NCBI GenBank assembly: GCA_026991005.1
Contig: JALXCH010000510.1
Coordinates: forward strand, 1-12,644
Direction of reading: 5' to 3'
DNA length: 12,644 nt
Source of the DNA: Calditrichia bacterium
Lineage (GTDB): Bacteria > Calditrichota > Calditrichia > RBG-13-44-9
Part shown: positions 7,039 through 12,644 of the stretch, one piece after another
Numbering within the stretch: the first letter of the stretch is position 1
Layout of the letters: every line of letters begins with the position of its first letter
Position numbers and translations under genes: made by a program
Notes under the pieces: model-generated
Databases searched by the model: none
What the model was told of the DNA's origin: nothing
The model's input: the letters and a program-made list of their open reading frames with translations, nothing else

Positions 7039-7335
7039 CAGTATTATAAATTAGTGTTTTTATTTAAACTATTGCAATTGAATGTCATTAATTTTTAACA
7101 ACTTTCACGTAAAAGAATGTTTTTAGAGAAATATTTCGTATTTTTAGAACTTTATGAAGAGAGTATTTTAACACAATTCATCTCTGTGTCAGAACAACAC
7201 CACTCGGAACATCAAAACTGTATTCCGACCTCGGAACCATACTCCCAAAACAACCTTGGCATCAAGTTTTTGCAGCAACTAACCGATAATGGAGGGTAGC
7301 TGAACGGGAAAGCAAAACACAAGGATGTCCTTTTC
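7039..7335. other. AT-rich divergent intergenic region
   Basis: This separates the leftward sdh promoter from the rightward GWxTD gene. No credible gene is present: a 60-codon plus-strand frame starting at 7117 lacks a ribosome site and family character. CGGAA...TTCCG arms and a repeated CTCGGAAC string occur at about 7204-7241, a possible binding site for a regulator of the rightward gene (speculative). I could not identify a convincing promoter for that gene. Confidence 0.4.
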
Positions 7336-8655
7336 ATGCACCGCCACATTCTTTTACGTCTTCTAATACTTGCTCTTATTTTATTCCATTCGCTTTGGGC
7401 GCAAATTGAAAATGAGTCCTCTCCCCTGTGGCAGAAAGACCACCCGGTCATTCAAACTTATCTGGATAGCTGGACGGGCTGGCAGGTAGAAAAGCAGCGT
7501 CCGCTCTCTGTGCTGTTCGTGCAGATTTTGTCCCTTTTCCCGAATCAGCAAAACACACCGGCACAAACACCGCTCGGTATTTCACTGTTCATTTATAACA
7601 ATTCAGGAAATCTGGTACACAAAGAGTACCGGAATTTTGTTCCGGAGTTTGCCGGGGAAACCTGGGAGCATTTTCCTTTTTCCCAGTATCTGATGCGAGT
7701 TCCCCTCGATCTGGCACCAGGGAACTATCGGGCACTGGTGAAAATTTCCTCCGCACATTCGGTCATTCATATCAAAGAGCATCGTTTTACTATTCCTCCG
7801 CTTCAGAAAATGGCACTTCCGGTAAGCAGCATCATCTTCTTTTCCCGGCAACGTTTAGAGGCGCACCATTCAGACGCCCACCACTGGCAGGCATTTTACC
7901 CTTTCCCGGCACGGCAATTTGGAAAACACGTTCCGCGCGCGTATTTTTATTTCGAAGCATATCCACAAATAAAATCTCCCGCGCGAATTCATATTTTTTA
8001 CGAAACTCCCGAGGGGCACAAGCATCTGGTGAAGAACGTTTCCCTCCCCCAGGATGCTTCCTATTTTACGGTACTGGATTCCCTCGAGACCCGGGACCTC
8101 CCCCCGGGCAGGTACACACTTCAAATTGAGCTAATCCATCCCCGGGGAGAAAGTGAAGTGCTGGCGCAGAGTTTCTTCCGGGTAGAGCAGGATCCGGAAG
8201 ATTTGCGTTTCCACACCAGAGCAGAAATTTTAGAGAACTTGCAGTATATGGGAAGCTCCCCGGAGCTGGAATTTCTGCACCAGGCTCCACTCCGAACTTT
8301 TCCCGCTTTGTTAGAATCTTTCTGGAAAAAATACGATCCCAACCCGGTAACCCCTTTCAATGAAGCGCGTTACCACTTTTACAACCGATTGGAATACGCA
8401 TTACAGCATTATTCTCTGGCTGGTAAATTAACCGACCGGGGAAAAATTTACTTGATTTACGGACAACCGGAAGGGATCGAACATCAGGAGGACCCTATCA
8501 GTCAGCAGCGGCTGGAGATCTGGGACTATCGGCAATTGCACCTGAAAATTGTCTTTCAAGATGTCTCGGGATTGGGAGAGTTTCGCTTCCGGAAAGCAGT
8601 AAAGCTAACTTCCAGCGCGCCACAGCAGTCCCATTCCTTATTTGAAATTCGGTGA
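7336..8655 (+). CDS. Secreted GWxTD-domain protein
   Basis: A 439-residue exported protein of unknown role. Residues 1-22 form a signal peptide: basic MHRHILLR, a hydrophobic run, then SLWA followed by Q, fitting signal peptidase I cleavage after A22. The middle (about 50-285) is rich in beta strands, with two modules built around LAPGNYRALVKI (126-137) and LPPGRYTLQIEL (255-266). The C-terminal domain starts at FWKKYDPNPVTPFNEARY (329-346) and runs through LTDRGKIYLIYGQPEGIE (365-382) and EIWDY (394-398) to GLGEFRF (412-418), which matches the GWxTD domain found in FCB-group and Acidobacteria genomes. The naming motif is altered: residues 363-367 read GKLTD, so the tryptophan is lysine. AAGGA at 7321-7325 lies 10 nt before the ATG. 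It is transcribed alone, divergent from sdh. The function of the family is not established. Confidence 0.85.
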   Translation: MHRHILLRLLILALILFHSLWAQIENESSPLWQKDHPVIQTYLDSWTGWQVEKQRPLSVLFVQILSLFPNQQNTPAQTPLGISLFIYNNSGNLVHKEYRNFVPEFAGETWEHFPFSQYLMRVPLDLAPGNYRALVKISSAHSVIHIKEHRFTIPPLQKMALPVSSIIFFSRQRLEAHHSDAHHWQAFYPFPARQFGKHVPRAYFYFEAYPQIKSPARIHIFYETPEGHKHLVKNVSLPQDASYFTVLDSLETRDLPPGRYTLQIELIHPRGESEVLAQSFFRVEQDPEDLRFHTRAEILENLQYMGSSPELEFLHQAPLRTFPALLESFWKKYDPNPVTPFNEARYHFYNRLEYALQHYSLAGKLTDRGKIYLIYGQPEGIEHQEDPISQQRLEIWDYRQLHLKIVFQDVSGLGEFRFRKAVKLTSSAPQQSHSLFEIR

Positions 8656-8792
8656 AGCTACCCGACAGAAGGAAGAAAAAATCAGCTTCCGGTACTAATG
8701 AAAGCTTCCCGGATAACACATTCCGGACAGCACAGGGGAATTTCTGAATAGAATTTGAGGGGTTCTTCCGATTCCTCCTAATAAAATAATCT

Positions 8793-8828
8793 CAGGGAAT
8801 GATTGGGGCATGCCCACATTTTTCCCTG
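8793..8828 (-). terminator. Nested hairpin in the convergent gap; possible comEC terminator
   Basis: The arms CAGGGAA (8793-8799) and TTCCCTG (8822-8828) are perfectly complementary and enclose the smaller palindrome GGGCATGCCC (8806-8815). On the minus strand the stem is followed by AGATTATTTTATT, a moderately T-rich tract, about 75 nt after the comEC stop. On the plus strand it is followed by GTGAAAAAATCAC. It sits between two converging genes, which suits a terminator, but the T-tract is interrupted. The rest of 8656-8902 shows no gene. A weak AACCCC/GGGGTT pair at about 8852-8877 is also present. Confidence 0.45.
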
Positions 8829-8902
8829 GTGAAAAAATCACTAACCCCATTCACCATTCTTCCTTCTCTCTGGGGTTTTCAACTTCCCACCAAAATTCCA
8901 TT

Positions 8903-11314
8903 TTAAAGATTTTCGGAGAGCTTTTTACGCCAGTCCCACACCTGCCAGCGGGTATGCTGCCAGCGCAGCCAGATGGCACCCATCTGGTCGGTACGGAAGA
9001 GACGGATTCCCCGGCGAGCTAAACGGTGCACCACCTGCGGGGCAGGATGCCCGTAGCGGTTCTTGCGTCCCACGGAAATCAACGCTACGCGGGGATTGAC
9101 CTGCTGTAAAAACTCCGGGGAAGTGGAAGTCAGACTCCCGTGGTGCCCTACCTGGAGCACCTCCGACCGCAGTAAATCTCCCCATCCCAACAGGGCTTTT
9201 TCCAGGGGAATTTCCGCATCGCCGGTAAACAAAATTCGGGTGTTACCCAGATGGAGTAGTGTAATCAGAGAAGTATTGTTGATGGCGTGGCCGGTGGGAC
9301 GAGGAGGATGTAGGAACGCTTCCGGTGGTCCCAGGACGTAAATTCGGGCGCCGGCATCCACCCGAACCACATCGCCCAGCTTCAATTCCCGAAAGCCAAT
9401 TCCTTTTATCTTTAGAATGTGCTTTACGCTGTCCTGCCACAGATAGGAGATGGAAATGGCCGGCAGATAAACGGAATCAATCTTGACCCGCTGGAGCAGA
9501 GAGAAAATTCCCCTCAAATGGTCGGCATGGGGATGGCTGATAATGACCCGATCGAGATGCAGTACTCCCATCCGGGCCAGCGCCGGCGCAATAATATCCG
9601 TCCCGCTGTCTCGATACCGGGTGACCGGTCCCGCATCGAACAGCAAAAAACTGCCCCGGGTGGTTCGCACCACCGTGGCATTGCCATTCCCAACATCCAG
9701 CATACATATTTGATTGGGCACCGTTCGGGGAGCAAAAATCCACATCAACAGAGCCAGCAGCAGCACCAGCAAGGGCAGGCGCACGACCCGCAATTGCTCG
9801 GCTCGCCAGTAAAGCAGCAAAAGGAGCATTCCCAGATACACCCCAATGAGCAAAATGGGCAGTTGGGGAATGCTCACATAAGCCAGCGGGGAATGCAGGG
9901 ATAGTTGAACCAACGCCGTTTCGCCCCGGATAAGCAAAGCCAGCCACTGACCCAGCAGTGCCCCCAGCGGCTCGAATACATAAGCCACACCCACCATTAA
10001 AAATCCCACAGAAACTACCACAGCCGTGAGGGGAATCACCAGCAAATTCAGGAAAAAGGAAATTAGAGGGATATTTTTAAAATAGTAAGCGGTGATGGGC
10101 AGCGTCCCCAACTGAGCCGCCAGCGACACCAGGAAAGGAACCACCAGGTATTTATCCCCCAAACGGGGAATGCGCTCACGAAGCTTGTAGCGCAGCGGTT
10201 CCAGCCGCCGGTAGATAAAAAGAATGGCAAACACCGCTGCAAAGGAGTACTGAAATCCCACCTGAAACAACTGCTGTGGCTGCCACAGCAAAATAAGAAA
10301 AGCTGCCAGGAACAGGGTGTTCATGGCGCGCGGTTTTCGCTCCAGAATTTTTCCCAGCAGATAGAGATAAAGCATCAGAGTAGCCCGCACCACGGGCGCG
10401 TGCGCTCCCGTGAGCAGCATGTAACCGGTTAGCAGCAACAGAGAGAGGGCATAGTTCCATTTAAAAGAAATCGGTAAAAAAGAGAGGAGCAAATACAGAA
10501 ATGCAGCTACAAATCCCACATGGAGTCCACTAATCGCCAGCACATGGGCAACACCGGTGAGCTGGAATTCCCGCTTCACCGAACGAGGGAGCCCGCTTTT
10601 TTCGCCCAGCAGCACAGCGATGAGAAAAGCAGAAGCATCCCCCGGGACAAGCCGGGTGATTTTTTCTTCCAGTGCCCGGCGCCAGCGGAAGAAAATCCGC
10701 CCGGGATGAAAAACACCGCCATAGGGAAGCACCTGTAAACTTCCCCGGGATTCCTGTACCACTTGCCCCAGAAGTCCCCGCAGGCGTAAATATCGGCGGA
10801 AATCGGGTTGTCCGGGATTGCGCACCGGCGGGAGATGGGTAAGAGTTGCCCGGGAGATGAGCAAAGTATCGCCGGGGAGTAAATTTTGGGGGAGAGTAGC
10901 AACAGACTGGAATTGAAAATTGCGCTCCAGTGGAAACTCCCCCTCGCCCCAGTAAATCCGCAATATCCGCACCGCACAGCGAGGCTTCTCCCCGGACGGA
11001 GGTTCCCGCACCACAGCGCGCACGGAAACATGTTTCAGAGGAAACCAGCGGGTTGCCGCGTGCTCCAGCGTAGTGTGGTGCCACAGGGAAAATCGCAATA
11101 TTCCCATGAGAAGAAAGAGAATTAGTAGGAGTAATCCACTCCGGCGTAGGCGAGGAAATCCCATTCCTGCCATTAAAATAAGCAAAAAACCAACGAACAC
11201 AGGAATGGGAGGAAAAGCAAATACATACTGCAAACCGATTCCTGTGGCAAATGCCAGTGCCACCCACAATGCGGGAGAGCGGGAGAACGAATTATCCGGG
11301 ATGCCAGCGTTCAT
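8903..11314 (-). CDS. comEC: ComEC/Rec2-type DNA-uptake channel
   Basis: ComEC forms the inner-membrane channel that admits single-stranded DNA during natural transformation. The 803-residue protein has the full layout. N-terminal helices (about 15-75) and an OB-like/DUF4131 region (about 95-200) come first. The competence membrane domain (about 225-525) contains FLIAVLLGEKSGLP (230-243) and VLAISGLHVGF (258-268). The C-terminal metallo-beta-lactamase-like domain (about 535-795) has SHPHADH (593-599), NNTSL (679-683), TGDAE (697-701) and HHGS (724-727). The usual GQGDA at the start of that domain is GNGNA here (542-546). The ATG at 11314 lacks a clear Shine-Dalgarno site, unlike most genes in the window. 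No other competence gene is adjacent, which is common for comEC. Confidence 0.95.
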   Translation of the reverse strand: MNAGIPDNSFSRSPALWVALAFATGIGLQYVFAFPPIPVFVGFLLILMAGMGFPRLRRSGLLLLILFLLMGILRFSLWHHTTLEHAATRWFPLKHVSVRAVVREPPSGEKPRCAVRILRIYWGEGEFPLERNFQFQSVATLPQNLLPGDTLLISRATLTHLPPVRNPGQPDFRRYLRLRGLLGQVVQESRGSLQVLPYGGVFHPGRIFFRWRRALEEKITRLVPGDASAFLIAVLLGEKSGLPRSVKREFQLTGVAHVLAISGLHVGFVAAFLYLLLSFLPISFKWNYALSLLLLTGYMLLTGAHAPVVRATLMLYLYLLGKILERKPRAMNTLFLAAFLILLWQPQQLFQVGFQYSFAAVFAILFIYRRLEPLRYKLRERIPRLGDKYLVVPFLVSLAAQLGTLPITAYYFKNIPLISFFLNLLVIPLTAVVVSVGFLMVGVAYVFEPLGALLGQWLALLIRGETALVQLSLHSPLAYVSIPQLPILLIGVYLGMLLLLLYWRAEQLRVVRLPLLVLLLALLMWIFAPRTVPNQICMLDVGNGNATVVRTTRGSFLLFDAGPVTRYRDSGTDIIAPALARMGVLHLDRVIISHPHADHLRGIFSLLQRVKIDSVYLPAISISYLWQDSVKHILKIKGIGFRELKLGDVVRVDAGARIYVLGPPEAFLHPPRPTGHAINNTSLITLLHLGNTRILFTGDAEIPLEKALLGWGDLLRSEVLQVGHHGSLTSTSPEFLQQVNPRVALISVGRKNRYGHPAPQVVHRLARRGIRLFRTDQMGAIWLRWQHTRWQVWDWRKKLSENL

Positions 11315-11360
11315 AAATTAAGATGGAGACGAGCGCAAAGCTCTTTTGGGTTTTGTTTAT

Positions 11361-11383
11361 TTTTTCCGACATTTTCGGAAAAA
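11361..11383. other. AT-rich perfect palindrome upstream of comEC
   Basis: TTTTTCCGA and TCGGAAAAA form a 9-bp inverted repeat around CATTT, 46 bp upstream of the comEC start. It has too little GC for a strong terminator, but AAAAAATAAAC follows on the minus strand. It could be an operator for comEC or a weak processing/termination hairpin after the Mth938-family gene. The rest of 11315-11495 holds no gene; a 4-bp GGAG/CTCC hairpin at 11466-11481 is weak. Confidence 0.4.
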
Positions 11384-11495
11384 GAGTAAAGCAACAAACG
11401 ATTCCATCCCAACCCACTGTTAAAAGGTTTAAGCAATTATCCTGATATTTTACCTGTAAAAGAATGGAGGTCGTTCTCTCCGGATGTTCGTCGTC

Positions 11496-11858
11496 TCAGC
11501 AAGTAAGGTGAAAGGCACCGATGATGTTCCGCTGCCCTTCCTTCCAGAAGCGGTTATACATTTTTACCGCCTCAGCACTGCGCGCCGCGTAGAACTCTAT
11601 TCCCAGTTGCTCTACCCACTCCCGGAAGCGAGGATCAATTTTCATCATCCCGAAACGCCCCTGGCCAATCACCAGAATTTGCGGCGGATTCTCCTGCAGA
11701 AACGGTAAATCTTCCGGTACCAGGCGATGCCCCTCCTTACGCCACCAGGAAGCATCCACGCGATCGGGATAAACAATCACGTCCGAGGTAAACTTCTCGC
11801 CATCAATCACGATGCGGCCAAACCCGTAATCCTGAATGCGCTCGTTTCCGTGCTCCAT
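11496..11858 (-). CDS. Mth938/DUF498-family protein
   Basis: A 120-residue protein of the Mth938-like (DUF498) family, whose biochemical role in bacteria is not established. The visible pattern is characteristic: YGFGRIVIDG (11-20), DVIVYPDRV (26-34), WWRKEGH (38-44), the glycine-rich strand ILVIGQGRFG (61-70) and a C-terminus ending AFHLTC (115-120). There is no signal peptide or membrane segment, so it is probably cytoplasmic. The ATG at 11858 has GGGGAG directly against it and GGGGC a few bases further up. The spacing is unusual, but no better in-frame start exists. It lies 16 bp after the cupin gene and is probably co-transcribed with it from the promoter at 12170-12198. The function of the pair cannot be read from sequence. 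Confidence 0.85.
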   Translation of the reverse strand: MEHGNERIQDYGFGRIVIDGEKFTSDVIVYPDRVDASWWRKEGHRLVPEDLPFLQENPPQILVIGQGRFGMMKIDPRFREWVEQLGIEFYAARSAEAVKMYNRFWKEGQRNIIGAFHLTC

Positions 11859-11874
11859 CTCCCCGATGCCCCGG

Positions 11875-12141
11875 TTATCCCAGTTTGTAATGCTTCCGCA
11901 CCGGCTCCAGGATTTGCCATTCGCAACTTAAACCGGCGGGGAAGGTCACCAGATCGCCCGCACCAAACTCCACGGTCTCTTCCGGGGTTTTCACCCGCAC
12001 CTTTCCGGATAAAATGTAGCAGATTTCCTGAGTATCGTAATGCCAGGGAAATGTGTCTGTACCATGTTCCCAGATAGGCCATTCCCGCACGCCCATCTTT
12101 TCCAGTTCCTGAGGTTCCGGTTTGCGAATTTCGATTTTCAT
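11875..12141 (-). CDS. Small single-domain cupin (DUF861/TM1112-like)
   Basis: This 88-residue single cupin closely resembles, from memory, the Thermotoga maritima TM1112 protein: it has WPIWE (21-25), YDTQEICYILSGKV (35-48), GDLVTFPAGLSC (62-73) and the shared ending LEPVRKHY (78-85). The family is Cupin_3, related to the ureidoglycine aminohydrolase cupins. TM1112 is known structurally but has no settled reaction. The full cupin motif-1 histidine set is not present; H34, E39, C41 and H84 are candidate site residues. The ATG at 12141 has AAGGAAG about 8 nt upstream, and the predicted leader is only about 22 nt. First gene of a two-gene unit with the Mth938-family gene. Confidence 0.88.
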   Translation of the reverse strand: MKIEIRKPEPQELEKMGVREWPIWEHGTDTFPWHYDTQEICYILSGKVRVKTPEETVEFGAGDLVTFPAGLSCEWQILEPVRKHYKLG

Positions 12142-12169
12142 AGGTTCCGCTTCCTTTTTGTGTTTCGAA

Positions 12170-12198
12170 AATATAGCGAATTTTCATTTAAATTTCAA
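12170..12198 (-). promoter_or_regulatory. Sigma70-like promoter of the cupin operon
   Basis: TTGAAA (12198-12193), a 17-bp spacer and TATATT (12175-12170). The start near 12163 gives a leader of about 22 nt with a good ribosome site. Hexamers and spacing are identical to the sdh promoter. Confidence 0.78.
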
Positions 12199-12375
12199 TT
12201 TTTCGTTTATCCTGAAAGGTTCGTTAAATTTGGTCGAGATATTGATGCCTATTTTCAATGATAGGTTCCCTCTTCGTTTTTCTTGTGCACTCGCAGTCAT
12301 TCGCAGAGACTTTTTGTCAGGCCTGTTACGGGAGCTCTAAAAATGCAGGGAAGAAAGATTCCTTCCATAGTGTCG
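12199..12375. other. Intergenic stretch without a recognisable gene
   Basis: Short frames here have no ribosome site or recognisable protein. CGCAGTCATTCGCAG near 12291 is a small internal direct repeat. I see nothing else of note before the palindromic repeats. Confidence 0.5.
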
Positions 12376-12413
12376 GAGATTCTTCACTCCGCTGGCGCTC
12401 CGTTCAGAATGAC
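12376..12413 (-). repeat. Palindromic repeat unit R5
   Basis: Same family as R1-R4: it reads CGTCATTCTGA to GAAGAATCTC on the minus strand. The inner part contains CTCCGCTGGCGCT on the plus strand, as in R1. It is head-to-head with R6. Confidence 0.85.
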
Positions 12414-12431
12414 GTTGAGGAGAAGTGTTCC

Positions 12432-12473
12432 TGTCATTTTGAACCCCGCTGAAAGCGGGGAGAAGAATCTCAT
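12432..12473 (+). repeat. Palindromic repeat unit R6
   Basis: TGTCATTTTGA is followed by a perfect CCCCGC/GCGGGG stem around TGAAA, then GAGAAGAATCTCA. One arm base has changed (ATTTT), so the outer arm keeps pairing only through a T-G wobble. Confidence 0.84.
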
Positions 12474-12527
12474 ATACTGGGACTGCCTGGAACATTCTTC
12501 CCCTCAAAATTATTGAGTAATTAACCA

Positions 12528-12644
<117 letters not shown>

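Noticed and set aside
7117..7299. 60-codon plus-strand frame upstream of the GWxTD gene
   Set aside because: AT-rich intergenic DNA with no ribosome site or recognisable family.
10530..11267. 245-codon minus-strand frame inside comEC
   Set aside because: Alternative frame of comEC with low-complexity Cys/Gly/Ser-rich translation.

Overview
The window reads as chromosomal DNA of a free-living, respiring bacterium. A GWxTD-domain secreted protein, a CDAB succinate dehydrogenase with two similar small anchors, a PyrR-controlled pyrimidine operon and repeat-rich intergenic DNA together suggest the FCB/Calditrichota/KSB1-like part of the tree. This placement is inference from protein families only; no phylogenetic marker is present. 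Nearly all genes are on the minus strand; only the GWxTD gene (7336-8655) is on the plus strand.

Region 1 (1-2397, minus): a promoter at 2369-2397 is followed by tRNA-Val(CAC), then after 11 nt a PyrR-binding hairpin, an attenuator-type terminator, and pyrR-pyrB-pyrC. pyrC runs off the left edge. PyrR is expected to bind the leader hairpin when UMP is plentiful and favour termination. PyrB and PyrC catalyse consecutive steps of UMP synthesis, and their genes overlap by 14 bp. No separate promoter is visible between the tRNA and the pyr leader, so the tRNA and the pyr operon appear to share one transcript.

Region 2 (about 2400-3650): 1.2 kb without a credible gene, made largely of repeats: palindromic units in head-to-head pairs, two degenerate copies of a CACGAATTA-rich repeat, two copies of a 26-bp motif, a ~190-bp element in two direct copies, and an 8-bp microsatellite between those copies.

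Region 3 (3641-7038, minus): sdhC-sdhD-sdhA-sdhB, a complete succinate:quinone oxidoreductase operon with a good promoter at one end and a strong intrinsic terminator at the other.

Region 4 (7039-11383): a divergent gene for a secreted GWxTD-family protein, a convergent intergenic hairpin, and a full-length comEC DNA-uptake channel gene.

Region 5 (11384-12644, minus): a two-gene cupin/Mth938-family operon with its promoter, another head-to-head pair of the palindromic repeats seen in region 2, and the 3' end (domains V and VI, branch-point A, 3' splice site) of a group II intron that continues off the right edge.
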